Assembly: GCF_024648885.1 (NCBI RefSeq)
Contig: NZ_JANBBF010000012.1
Coordinates: forward strand, 248,001 to 312,000
Source: Prauserella salsuginis
Lineage (GTDB): Bacteria; Actinomycetota; Actinomycetes; Mycobacteriales; Pseudonocardiaceae
DNA: 64,000 bases
Reading direction: 5' to 3'
The notes below the pieces were generated by a model. That model was not told where the DNA came from. It saw only the letters and a program-made list of their open reading frames with translations, and did no database searches. How positions within the stretch are numbered: the stretch's first letter is position 1; each line of letters starts with the position of its first letter. This document shows positions 9,683-17,854 of this stretch, piece after piece. A program made the translations under genes and the position numbers.

Positions 9683-10675
9683 TCAGCGTTTCGGTGCCGG
9701 GGGAGGAGCGGGGAAGAGCTCGGCCGCCGGCGTGCCGGCTGACATCCCGAACAACAGGCGTAGCCGGGCTTTCGGCGGGGAAAGCGTGCCGGCGAAGTGC
9801 AGTCCCGCACGTCGTAGCTCCCGTTCCGAACCGGCACCGGCGTAGGTGTCGGCGAGAAGCGCACCGTCGGGACAACGGCTGGTCACGACGACGGGCTTGC
9901 CGGCCTCGGCACAGGCGACCAGCGCCGCGCCCAACGACGGCGAAACGTGCCCCGCACCGAGCGCGGCTACGACGAGACCGTCCACATCGGGTGTAAGCGC
10001 TTCCGCGGCCGACCCATCGATACCCGTTGCGGTGGGAAGGAGGCCGACGCGCACGGACGGCGCAGCGCGGCCGGGAAGAAGATCAGTGCCGGGTGGGGGA
10101 CCGAGAAGCAGTTCGAGTCGGTCTTCGGCGACGAATCCGACCGGGCCCGCCGCAGGGGAACTGAACGCCGCGATCCGAGTGCTGTGCATCTTGGTCACGA
10201 GCCGCGCGACGTGCACCTCGTCCTGGAACACGACGGTGGGCCCGTACGGTGCGAGATCAGGGACAGCGGCGGCGACGAGGGCGGCGCGGATGTTGGCGGG
10301 TCCGTCGGGGCCGGAATGATGGGGCGAACGCATGGCGCCGGTAATGACCACCGGGACTCGTGTTTCGACGAGAAGGCCGAGCGCGTAAGCGGTCTCTTCG
10401 AGTGTGTCCGTGCCATGGGTGACGACGACACCGTTGCTGCCCGCCGCGATCGCCTCCGTGACCGTGCTCGCGAGCGTCCACAGGTCGTCGGGTGTCATCC
10501 GGCGTGAGGACATGCCCAGTGCATCCCGGGGGACTACCTCGATCCCGTCCGGCAGATCGCCCGGTCGTGGAACCAGCTCACCGACGCCGCGGTGAGTTTG
10601 GCAGTCGGCCGATGGCGGAGCAACCGAGACGGTGCCGCCCGTGGCGATCAACGCGATCGAACGCGGTACGGCCAT
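9683..10675 (-). CDS. Asparaginase
   Basis: A 330-residue type I/II asparaginase. The first catalytic threonine lies in IALIATGGTVS near the N-terminus and the second in VVVTHGTDTLEETAY; both are diagnostic. The family hydrolyses L-asparagine to L-aspartate and ammonia, in the cytoplasm here because no signal peptide is visible. Its ATG shares one base with the stop of the iclR gene (TGATG), giving tight coupling to the regulator. Production of aspartate matches the proposed product of the neighbouring dihydroorotate route. It could act on another beta-amide; no sequence feature settles this. Confidence 0.88.
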   Translation of the reverse strand: MAVPRSIALIATGGTVSVAPPSADCQTHRGVGELVPRPGDLPDGIEVVPRDALGMSSRRMTPDDLWTLASTVTEAIAAGSNGVVVTHGTDTLEETAYALGLLVETRVPVVITGAMRSPHHSGPDGPANIRAALVAAAVPDLAPYGPTVVFQDEVHVARLVTKMHSTRIAAFSSPAAGPVGFVAEDRLELLLGPPPGTDLLPGRAAPSVRVGLLPTATGIDGSAAEALTPDVDGLVVAALGAGHVSPSLGAALVACAEAGKPVVVTSRCPDGALLADTYAGAGSERELRRAGLHFAGTLSPPKARLRLLFGMSAGTPAAELFPAPPPAPKR

Positions 10676-11454
10676 CAGGTGTGCACTTCCGGGTTGCCGA
10701 GTTCCGCGGACAGTCGATCGGCAGCGCGTTGCGCGGCGGCGGTCAGTCGTGCCCGGGTGTCGGAGTCGGCGGCACGTGAGCCTGGCGCGGTGACGGTGAC
10801 ACTGGAAAGTACACGGTCGTCGCCGTCGCGAATCGGTACCGACACGGCCCAAGCATCCGGATCGAGTTCGTTGTGGCAGACCGCGTAGCCGTTGTCACGG
10901 ACCTCCTTCAGTACGTGCATCACGTCGTCGACGCTGTGCGGAGTGCCGGACGTGTACTCGATCAGCGGTGAGCCTTCCAGCAAGGTTCGGACGACGTCCT
11001 CGTCCTGGTAGGCCAGGATGGCGCGGCTCGAAGCGGCGGCATGCAACGGCATCTGCTGGCCGATCCGGACGAACAGCCGCAACGCGTGATCGGCCTCCAC
11101 AATAGACACACATACGGGCGCGTCGCCGATGAACTCCGTCAGGAACACGGTCTCCCCGGTCTCGCCTGCTGCGTCGAGGAGTGCCGCGGGTGGCTTCACC
11201 AGCCGCGCACTGTGCGATCCGGAACCGCCGGACAGCGCCCGCGCGGCGCGTCCGATGAAGTACCGCTTCGTCACAGGGGAGCGACGCAGGTAGTCAGCCT
11301 GGCTGAGCGTGGTGAGGATGCGGTGAAGACTGCCGAGTGGAATGTCGAGATCGTCGTGCAGTTCCTGCAAGGTCAGGCCGGAACGTGCGGCGCCGACCGC
11401 ATTGAGTACTTCCACGCTGCGGACGATGACCTCGAGGGGTCGTGTGGCGCTCAT
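10675..11454 (-). CDS. IclR family transcriptional regulator
   Basis: A 259-residue regulator with an N-terminal winged helix (LTLQELHDDLDIPLGSLHRIL) and a C-terminal IclR effector-binding domain (CHNELDPDAWAVSVPI region). It is divergent from the large catabolic operon beginning at 11672 and heads its own operon with the asparaginase and flavoprotein. The 217-base divergent region contains a perfect palindrome (11604-11623) and a matching half-site (11497-11505); a near copy precedes the dihydroorotate dehydrogenase gene. This makes it the likely local regulator of the whole cluster. The effector is unknown; orotate, dihydroorotate or carbamoyl-aspartate are natural candidates. Confidence 0.9.
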   Translation of the reverse strand: MSATRPLEVIVRSVEVLNAVGAARSGLTLQELHDDLDIPLGSLHRILTTLSQADYLRRSPVTKRYFIGRAARALSGGSGSHSARLVKPPAALLDAAGETGETVFLTEFIGDAPVCVSIVEADHALRLFVRIGQQMPLHAAASSRAILAYQDEDVVRTLLEGSPLIEYTSGTPHSVDDVMHVLKEVRDNGYAVCHNELDPDAWAVSVPIRDGDDRVLSSVTVTAPGSRAADSDTRARLTAAAQRAADRLSAELGNPEVHT

Positions 11455-11496
11455 CGGCTGGCTCTCCTCCCATGGTGATCGTGTTCGGTGCGCGGT

Positions 11497-11505
11497 CTTT
11501 CCACT
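11497..11505. promoter_or_regulatory. Candidate IclR half-site
   Basis: CTTTCCACT here is identical to one arm of the palindrome at 11604-11623. It lies 42 bases upstream of the iclR start codon, a sensible place for autoregulation. The second arm is not recognisable. Confidence 0.4.
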
Positions 11506-11560
11506 GCTGCCGCCGTTCGTCGGCGCCTGCGGCGATCCTATGGGACCTGCCCGGTCCGGG

Positions 11561-11602
11561 TTGACAACGCCGTTGACGATCCTCCAGGCTTCAGCCTACC
11601 TG
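11561..11602 (+). promoter_or_regulatory. Candidate promoter of the ornithine cyclodeaminase-family operon
   Basis: A consensus TTGACA at 11561-11566 is followed by a second TTGACG at 11573. The -10 is weak: TACCTG at 11597 lies 18 bases after the second hexamer. The palindrome at 11604 would overlap the transcription start. The first hexamer plus seven bases (TTGACAACGCCGT) recurs with one change at 15481, at nearly the same distance from the second operator. Confidence 0.4.
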
Positions 11603-11603
11603 A

Positions 11604-11623
11604 AGTGGAAAGCACTTTCCACT
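11604..11623. promoter_or_regulatory. Perfect palindromic operator, probable IclR site 1
   Basis: Two nine-base arms, AGTGGAAAG and CTTTCCACT, are separated by CA. The site lies 48 bases upstream of the 11672 start codon and just downstream of the candidate -10. A degenerate copy lies at 15522-15541 and a single arm at 11497-11505, all inside the cluster. Confidence 0.65.
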
Positions 11624-11671
11624 GTCCTTCTCATGGTGCTACACGACGTCAGCGCCGTCGGAAAGGGATCT

Positions 11672-12706
11672 ATGCCGCGGATTCTGAACGATCGCCATGT
11701 CGATCAGCTGCTGCCGCCTGCTGCTGCGCTCACCGATGTGCGCACGGCCTTCGAGCTACTCGCAGCGGGCGAGGCACAGGACGAACCACGGCGGCGGACA
11801 GGCGCGGGGACGGTGACGCTCAACGTCATGTCGGCGATCGTGCCCAAGCTCGACGCGATCGCGGTGAAGTCGTATCCGGTGGTGCGATCCGGCACCAACC
11901 GCGGAAGCGTCATCACCCTGGTGCTCTACTCCGTCGAAACAGGAGCGGTTCGAGGTGTGCTCCAGGCCGACCTGCTCGGCCGTCGACGGACGTCCGCGGC
12001 CTCGGCACTCGCTACCCAGGCAATGGCCCGGACCGACAGTTCGACGGTGTGTCTGCTGGGAACGGGCTTTCAGGCACCAGCACAGATCGCGGCTCTCGTG
12101 GAGGTCATGCCGCGTGTGCGGACAGTACTCGTCGTCGGGCGGAACGTGGACCGAGCGGCAGCCGTAGCCGCCGGGCTCCGTGAGGCGTATCCCTGGCTGC
12201 ACATCGAATCCGGGGACAGGCCGGAACGTGCAGTTCCACGCGCCGACGTCGTGATCACCGCGACAGGCGCGACCGAGCCGCTCTTCGACGGTGCGCTGCT
12301 GCGACCCGGTACGCACGTCAACGCGGTCGGCAGTAATCACGCCCAACGCCGCGAGCTCGACAGCACGACTCTTCGGCGCGCGAACTGCGTGGCTGTGGAT
12401 TCGGCTGCGGTTGCCCGGCTCGAGTGCGGTGACCTACTGGCGAACGGTCTGGATCCGCGGATGGCCGTCGAATTCGCCGACATAGTGGTCGGTGCGACGC
12501 GCGGGCGGGAGAACGAGGACGACATCACGGTGTTCGAGTCGCACGGGCTCGCTGTCCAGGACCTGGTGTGCGCGATGCGAGTGGTCGGCGCAGCGGCCGA
12601 AGCGGAACTCGGTTCGGTCGTTTACCTGGGAGGCGAGCCGGATGCAGGGGAGGGCGCAGTCGTGCACCAGCACGATTCGGAACAAGGTCAGAGGAGAAAC
12701 GCATGA
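11672..12706 (+). CDS. Ornithine cyclodeaminase / mu-crystallin family protein
   Basis: A 344-residue NAD(P)-dependent protein. K66 in AIAVKSYPV and the GRRRTSAASALA segment match the substrate-binding core, and CLLGTGFQAPAQIAAL (from about residue 127) is the Rossmann nucleotide loop. Members include ornithine cyclodeaminase, alanine dehydrogenase and the iminosuccinate reductase BhcD. Because the neighbours can make aspartate, an aspartate/iminosuccinate-type oxidoreductase is an attractive but unproven role. The start at 11672 has AAAGGGA upstream. It is the first gene of the plus-strand operon and overlaps the dihydroorotase gene by four bases. Confidence 0.85.
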   Translation: MPRILNDRHVDQLLPPAAALTDVRTAFELLAAGEAQDEPRRRTGAGTVTLNVMSAIVPKLDAIAVKSYPVVRSGTNRGSVITLVLYSVETGAVRGVLQADLLGRRRTSAASALATQAMARTDSSTVCLLGTGFQAPAQIAALVEVMPRVRTVLVVGRNVDRAAAVAAGLREAYPWLHIESGDRPERAVPRADVVITATGATEPLFDGALLRPGTHVNAVGSNHAQRRELDSTTLRRANCVAVDSAAVARLECGDLLANGLDPRMAVEFADIVVGATRGRENEDDITVFESHGLAVQDLVCAMRVVGAAAEAELGSVVYLGGEPDAGEGAVVHQHDSEQGQRRNA

Positions 12707-14118
12707 GGTTGCACATCGCCAACGGTCGACTGGTCACACCGGCGGGCATGCTCGACAGCGATCTATTGTGTACGGACGGGGTCATCTCGGCGATCCTCGA
12801 CCGGGGAGCGGATGTCGAAGCCGACCAGCGATACGACGCCGAGGGCATGCTGGTGTTCCCCGGGTTCATCGACCCTCACGTGCACTCCCGCGACCCCGGG
12901 ATGAGCCACAAGGAGGACTTCGACCACTCCACGCGTGGCGCCCTCGTCGGTGGCGTGACGACGGTCCTGGAAATGCCCAATGCGATACCACCGGTGGACT
13001 CGGTCGAGGTGTTCGAGGAGCGTCGCCGTCAGCACGAACGGTCGGCGTGGACGGATTTCGGCCTCTGGGGTCTCGCGCTCGGGGATGCCAACATCGACCA
13101 GATCGGCCCGATGTTCGATGCGGGCGCCGTTGCGGTGAAGTTGTTCTGGGGCTATGCACTGCACCGTGAAACCCGCTCGCTCGTGTACAACATCGGCGAC
13201 GAGAAGCCGGAGAACCTGCTGATGCCGCCGCCGAACGGTCAGGTGCTGCAGTTGTTCGCCGAGGTGGCCAAGCACGGCGGTCTCCTTGCGGCGCACTGCG
13301 AGGACAAGGATGTCCTGGCTTCGAGTCAGGAGGCACTCGGTCATCCCATCGAGACCTACGAGGACTTGCTCGCGGCGCGTCCGGCGGTGGCGGAGGCAAC
13401 GACGATCTCGATCGCGGCTCAGTTCGCCAAGGAAACCGGATGCCGGTTCCATGTGGTGCATCTGGCCTCGGAGAGGGGTCTCGACGCCGTGCGGTCGGCA
13501 CGGCGCAACGGGATCTCGGTCAGTGCCGAGACGTGCCCGCAGTACCTGACGCTGACCGACGCGGACTACCCGCGAGTCGGGCCGGTGATGAAGGTGTATC
13601 CGCCGGTTCGTGCGCAGCAGGATCAGGACGCGTTGTGGTCCGGCCTGAACGATGGGCTGATCTCGTCGCTCGGGTCAGACCACGCGCCGCACACGGTGGA
13701 GGAGAAGGCGCGGGGATTCGAGACCCAGCCTGCGGGCGCGGTCGGCTGCGAGACCTTCGGCCCGGTGCTGCTGGATGCGTTGTCACGTGGCAGGACGACG
13801 CCGGAGCGACTCGCCGAGGTGGCCGCTACGGATACCGCCAAGTTCTACGGCCTGTACCCGCGCAAGGGAGTCATCCGGCCGGGAAGTGACGCGGACCTGG
13901 TTATCGTCGACCCGGAATCGCGCAGGACGGTACGGAACGAGGAACTAGTCGCCAAACAGCCGGTCAGTCCGTGGAACGGGTTCGAACTGCGCGGCGGGCC
14001 AGTGGCCACGGTGCTGCGCGGCGAGGTTGTCGTGCGCGACGGCGAGGTCGTCGGTGAACGACAGGGACGGTTCATCCGCGCCGACCACTCCGCGGCTGCA
14101 CAGCGGGCGGACGCGTGA
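12703..14118 (+). CDS. pyrC: Dihydroorotase (probably catabolic paralogue)
   Basis: A 471-residue cyclic amidohydrolase that interconverts dihydroorotate and N-carbamoyl-L-aspartate. Metal ligands are visible as H59 and H61 (DPHVHSRDPG), the carbamylated lysine K146 (GAVAVKLFWG), H198, H253 and D326 (GSDHAPH). R63 and N93 (MPNAIPP) correspond to the residues that hold the substrate carboxylate in dihydroorotases; allantoinases and dihydropyrimidinases lack this pair, which argues for dihydroorotate. It is not beside pyrB, carA or carB, as the biosynthetic copy is in actinobacteria, but beside a class 1B dehydrogenase and a carbamoyl-amino-acid hydrolase. GAGGAGA precedes the ATG, which overlaps the previous stop by four bases. 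Confidence 0.85.
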   Translation: MRLHIANGRLVTPAGMLDSDLLCTDGVISAILDRGADVEADQRYDAEGMLVFPGFIDPHVHSRDPGMSHKEDFDHSTRGALVGGVTTVLEMPNAIPPVDSVEVFEERRRQHERSAWTDFGLWGLALGDANIDQIGPMFDAGAVAVKLFWGYALHRETRSLVYNIGDEKPENLLMPPPNGQVLQLFAEVAKHGGLLAAHCEDKDVLASSQEALGHPIETYEDLLAARPAVAEATTISIAAQFAKETGCRFHVVHLASERGLDAVRSARRNGISVSAETCPQYLTLTDADYPRVGPVMKVYPPVRAQQDQDALWSGLNDGLISSLGSDHAPHTVEEKARGFETQPAGAVGCETFGPVLLDALSRGRTTPERLAEVAATDTAKFYGLYPRKGVIRPGSDADLVIVDPESRRTVRNEELVAKQPVSPWNGFELRGGPVATVLRGEVVVRDGEVVGERQGRFIRADHSAAAQRADA

Positions 14119-15452
14119 GTTCGCCGCACAGCCTTACGGCTGGGATGCGGGAAGCTGTCACCCAGGCCTGCGCACTTGCAGGCGAACCACTCGAGGACGA
14201 CGTGCGGCGCCACGCCACGCATGTCGTCGCCGATACCGTCGGTGTCGCCATCGCCGGCGCGGGCACCGCCGAGATGGCGAGGCTACGCGAGGTCGGTGAC
14301 GGATTCGGCTCGGCACCGGCCTCCGGCGCGGCCACGGTCCTGGCCGAAAAGCCCCGCTTCGCATCCCCGGAGGATGCGGCGTTCCTGAACGCCACAGCAG
14401 GTAGCTTTCTCGAACTGGATGAGGGAACTCGGCCGACCGGTCATCCCGGGATGCACATCGTTCCGGCAGCCTTCGCCGTCGCCGAGGCGGCACATCGTTC
14501 CGGCGCCGAGCTGTTGGCGGCCGTTGTCGCCGGGTACGAGGTCAGCGCGCGGCTTCTCACCGCGTTCCGATTATCACCGCCGACGCATCCGCACGGCCAT
14601 CTCGGCGGCGTCGGGGCGGCCGTGAGCACGGCTCTGCTGCTCGGCGAGGATCCAGTCGGGGCTGCGGCCATCGCGGCGACGACTCCGGTGATTCCGGTAT
14701 GGGACGCGTGCTACGCCGGAGCGACAGCCCGCAACACCGCGATGGGGTTGGCAGCGCAGTCGGCGGTGCGGTCGATTCGCCTGCTCCGGGCGGGATTCAC
14801 CGGCACGCTGGAATCCGTGCCGGCGCTCTTCGGCGAAGTGACAGGGCGAGCGGTCGACGTCGATGCGCTGGCCGAACCCCGCGATCCGGTGCGGCCGAGG
14901 ATCATGCGGAACTACTTCAAGCGGCACAGCGCCTGTGCCCTGACGCACGGAGCCGTGGACGCGGTGCTGTCATTGCCGCCGATGCGCGTGGCGGACATCG
15001 AGGGCGTCGAAGTCCGGACGGTCGCCAACAACATCAAACTCGACCGTCAGCCGGCCCCGAACGATCTGTCAGCCCGATTCTCGCTTCCCTATGCAGTGGC
15101 GGCCGCGTTGGCTCGTCGCACATCGACGGTCGGGACGTTCGATTACGAGCCCGAGATCGCTCGGCTCGCCGGCACGGTCGAGGTCACGGTCGCTCCGGAG
15201 TTCGAGCGGCGATGGCCGGACCACGCGCCGGCCGAGGTGATCGTGCGTACTCGCGATAAGACCTTGTCCGCCGCGGTCGACGACCCGCGCGGGCATCACC
15301 ACGATCCGTTGTCGGGAGAAGAGCTGCGGCGGAAGTTCACCGGCTTGGTCGGCACGGTCGGTGAACCGTTGTGGGAACGGTTCATGGCACTTCACGAGAC
15401 CGCCGATTGCGCCGAGGTGCTCGATCCGTTGCGGACACAGTCGGTCACGTAG
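14115..15452 (+). CDS. MmgE/PrpD family protein
   Basis: A 445-residue member of the MmgE/PrpD fold, which includes 2-methylcitrate dehydratase, cis-aconitate decarboxylase and iminodisuccinate epimerase. Recognisable segments are ADTVGVAIAGAGTAEM near the N-terminus, FLNATAGSFLELDEGTRPTG, where the family usually has a His/Asp-containing loop, and NYFKRHSACALTHGAVDA. GTG at 14115 overlaps the dihydroorotase stop by four bases (GTGA), so it is coupled to that gene. Its reaction in this cluster is unknown; a di- or tricarboxylate lyase, or an epimerase of an aspartate-like compound, would fit the context. Confidence 0.82.
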   Translation: MSSPHSLTAGMREAVTQACALAGEPLEDDVRRHATHVVADTVGVAIAGAGTAEMARLREVGDGFGSAPASGAATVLAEKPRFASPEDAAFLNATAGSFLELDEGTRPTGHPGMHIVPAAFAVAEAAHRSGAELLAAVVAGYEVSARLLTAFRLSPPTHPHGHLGGVGAAVSTALLLGEDPVGAAAIAATTPVIPVWDACYAGATARNTAMGLAAQSAVRSIRLLRAGFTGTLESVPALFGEVTGRAVDVDALAEPRDPVRPRIMRNYFKRHSACALTHGAVDAVLSLPPMRVADIEGVEVRTVANNIKLDRQPAPNDLSARFSLPYAVAAALARRTSTVGTFDYEPEIARLAGTVEVTVAPEFERRWPDHAPAEVIVRTRDKTLSAAVDDPRGHHHDPLSGEELRRKFTGLVGTVGEPLWERFMALHETADCAEVLDPLRTQSVT

Positions 15453-15480
15453 CCGACGCGTTACGGCCTTGTGGCGGGTC

Positions 15481-15541
15481 TTGACACCGCCGTAGGTGCG
15501 GGAGAAGCTCACCTTCTTCGGAGTGAAAAGAGGTTTCCACT
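15481..15541 (+). promoter_or_regulatory. Internal promoter with second probable IclR operator
   Basis: The 89-base gap before the dehydrogenase gene holds a consensus TTGACA (15481-15486) and an imperfect palindrome at 15522-15541: AGTGAAAAG, AG, GTTTCCACT. It matches the perfect site at 11604-11623 at 16 of 20 positions. The TTGACA to operator offset is 41 bases here and 43 there. The AGAGG ribosome site of the next gene lies within the palindrome, so bound repressor could block transcription. Confidence 0.55.
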
Positions 15542-16522
15542 TTGCTGTCAATGAGGATGGCCGAAGCGAACGGTGCTGGAGCGCCTGTAGGCGCCAGCTG
15601 CCGGAGCGAACTCGCAGTGGAACTCGGCGACCTGGAACTGGCCAATCCCGTGATGCCTGCATCCGGCTGTTTCGGCCCGGAACTCGCGGAACTGACGCCG
15701 GTCGACACGCTCGGGGCGGTGGTCACCAAGACGGTGTTCGCCCAGAGCCGACCTGGCAATCGGACGCACCGGATCACCGAGGTGCCCGGCGGCATGCTGA
15801 ACAGTGTCGGTATCCCGAGTCGTGGAACGACGGTGTTCCGCGACTCGGGACTCGGTGGGTACGCGGGCCTCGGCGCTCCCGTCGTGATCAGCATCGGTGG
15901 ACTGTCCGCGCAAGAGTATTGGCAGGTCGTGGACGAGCTCGGGGCGTGTGAGCACGCTGCTGTCGAGGTGAACGTGTCGTGCCCGAACCTCGAGCACGGG
16001 GGCGCGACGCTGGACACGGATCTGGATGCGATGACCCATGTGGTGTCCGGAGTTGTGGCCCGCAGTACCAAGCCGGTCCTGGTGAAGCTCAGTCCGCAAC
16101 TCCACGGCATGGCCGCTGCCGCCCGGGCGGCGCAGGACGCCGGTGCGACAGCCGTCACGGTGTGCAACAGCTTTCCCGCCATGGCCGTGAACGCGAACAG
16201 TCGCGCGTCCGAATTGGGCAACGGGACCGGTGGGCTCTCCGGGCCGTCGGTCAAACCTCTCGCGTTGCGGCTCGTCTGGACCGCGGCGCAGGCCGTCGAC
16301 ATCCCGGTCGTCGGTTGCGGCGGCATCGGATCCGCCGACGACGTGGCGGAATTCCTCATCGCAGGGGCGACGGCAGTTCAGGTCGGCACCGCGACGTTCG
16401 CTCAGCCGGACGTCATGCCCCGGATCATCGGCGAACTTCCCGCGCTCACGGAGCGGCTCGGTGCGGAGCGGATCGCCGATCTCATCGGCACACTCACCAT
16501 CCGATCGGAGGATTGGCAATGA
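15542..16522 (+). CDS. pyrD: Dihydroorotate dehydrogenase, class 1B catalytic subunit
   Basis: A 326-residue TIM-barrel FMN enzyme interconverting dihydroorotate and orotate. C147 in EVNVSCPNLEHGG is the class 1 catalytic cysteine (class 2 enzymes have serine), and TKT near residue 63 and VLVKLSPQ supply the expected lysines. It lacks the C-terminal ferredoxin domain of PreA-type dihydropyrimidine dehydrogenase. The TTG at 15542 has AGAGG eight bases upstream; ATGs at 15551 and 15557 are alternatives. The PyrK-type partner is encoded at 19581. Actinobacteria normally make pyrimidines with a quinone-linked class 2 enzyme, so an NAD-linked 1B enzyme here points to orotate reduction for degradation; that is inference. 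Confidence 0.88.
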   Translation: MLSMRMAEANGAGAPVGASCRSELAVELGDLELANPVMPASGCFGPELAELTPVDTLGAVVTKTVFAQSRPGNRTHRITEVPGGMLNSVGIPSRGTTVFRDSGLGGYAGLGAPVVISIGGLSAQEYWQVVDELGACEHAAVEVNVSCPNLEHGGATLDTDLDAMTHVVSGVVARSTKPVLVKLSPQLHGMAAAARAAQDAGATAVTVCNSFPAMAVNANSRASELGNGTGGLSGPSVKPLALRLVWTAAQAVDIPVVGCGGIGSADDVAEFLIAGATAVQVGTATFAQPDVMPRIIGELPALTERLGAERIADLIGTLTIRSEDWQ

Positions 16523-17814
16523 GCAACGACGATGCCGGCGTCGCCGGCGGGCGCACCGTGGGTGACAACCCGGACACGACAGCCGATGGTGAACCGACGG
16601 AGGTCACGCCATACGGACGCAAAGCGGTGTTCGGCGCAACCATCGGGTATGCGATGGATGGCTACGACCTCCAGATTCTGGGTTTCGCGCTGCCCGCGAT
16701 CACGATGAGCCTCGGCCTGTCGGACACCGAGGGTGGACTGCTGGCCACCATCACCTTGATCGGTACCGTGACCGGCGCGATGTTCTTCGGCGCCCTCGCC
16801 GACAGATTCGGACGCGTGCGCATCCTGACGTACTCGATCCTCTTGTTCGCGATCTTCACCGGACTCACGGCGCTGTCACAGGGATTCACCGAGTTGGCGA
16901 TCTTCCGCTTCATCGCGGGAATGGGCATCGGTGGTGAGTTCGGTATAGGCATGGCTCTGGCGGCAGAGGCATTCCCTGCGATAAAGCGGGCACGGGCGAC
17001 ATCCTGGGTCGGTGTCGGCTTCCAGCTCGGGGTGCTGCTGGCCGCGTTCCTGTCGGCACCCGTGATCTCGTTGTGGGGATGGCAGGGCCTGTTCATCATC
17101 GGAATCTTCCCCGCGGTGGTCGCGATCGTGCTGCGGCTGCGCCTGGCCGAGCCCGATGCGTTCGTCAAACAGCGTGCCAAGGTCGAGGCCGGGGAGAAGC
17201 AGAAGAACCCGTATCGCCTGTTGGTGGCCGACGCGAAGACGACGCGCACGAGCATCGGCATCGTCATCATCTGCTCGATCCAGAACTTCGGCTACTACGG
17301 CATCCTCACGTGGCTGCCGACGTACCTGTCCGGCCAGCTCGGGCTGAGCATGACCAACTCCGGTCTCTGGACCGCGGTGACCGTGCTCGGCATGATCGCC
17401 GGAATCATGATCTTCGGGCACCTCGCGGACCGTATCGGTCGACGGTACGCCTTCTGGATCTTCCAGGCCGGCGCATTCGTGTCGCTCTTCGTTTACAGCC
17501 AACTGACGTCACCGCTGGCCGTACTCATCGGCGGGGCGGTCATGGGTGTCTTCGCCAACGGCATGCTCGGCGGGTACGGCGCGGTCATCGCGGAGAACTA
17601 TCCGACCGCGGCCCGCGCCACGGCGCAGAACGTCCTTTTCGGTATCGGACGTGGTGTCGGCGGGTTCGCCCCACTCGTCGTCGCCCTCGTCGCGGGTTGG
17701 CAGGGGTTCGCGGCGGCGTTGGGATTCCTCGCGCTGATCTACATCGTCGACATGCTCGCCATGCTGCTGATTCCCGACCGGCGTGGTCAACAGCTCGACC
17801 ATGCCGTGGCGTGA
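16519..17814 (+). CDS. MFS transporter, aromatic acid:H+ symporter-like
   Basis: A 431-residue major facilitator with about twelve membrane segments beginning near residue 38. The DGYDLQILGFALP segment in the first helix and GALADRFGRVR between helices 2 and 3 are typical of the AAHS group (PcaK/BenK-like), which carries aromatic and related carboxylates with protons. A 35-residue hydrophilic N-terminus precedes the first helix. It overlaps the dehydrogenase stop by four bases. Orotate, a planar ring carboxylate, is the predicted cargo from context only. Confidence 0.85.
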   Translation: MSNDDAGVAGGRTVGDNPDTTADGEPTEVTPYGRKAVFGATIGYAMDGYDLQILGFALPAITMSLGLSDTEGGLLATITLIGTVTGAMFFGALADRFGRVRILTYSILLFAIFTGLTALSQGFTELAIFRFIAGMGIGGEFGIGMALAAEAFPAIKRARATSWVGVGFQLGVLLAAFLSAPVISLWGWQGLFIIGIFPAVVAIVLRLRLAEPDAFVKQRAKVEAGEKQKNPYRLLVADAKTTRTSIGIVIICSIQNFGYYGILTWLPTYLSGQLGLSMTNSGLWTAVTVLGMIAGIMIFGHLADRIGRRYAFWIFQAGAFVSLFVYSQLTSPLAVLIGGAVMGVFANGMLGGYGAVIAENYPTAARATAQNVLFGIGRGVGGFAPLVVALVAGWQGFAAALGFLALIYIVDMLAMLLIPDRRGQQLDHAVA

Positions 17815-17854
17815 ACTCCAACGGATCGTCCTTCGAAGTGGGAAAGCGAGAACT

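Noticed and set aside
12703-14118. Allantoinase or dihydropyrimidinase as identity of the cyclic amidohydrolase
   Set aside because: R63 in HSRDPG and N93 in MPNAIPP match the carboxylate-binding pair of dihydroorotases, and the neighbours are dihydroorotate dehydrogenase subunits rather than purine or uracil degradation genes.
15542-16522. PreA-type dihydropyrimidine dehydrogenase (uracil degradation)
   Set aside because: The protein is only about 326 residues and has no C-terminal ferredoxin-like cysteine clusters; its partner has the PyrK cysteine pattern instead of PreT architecture.
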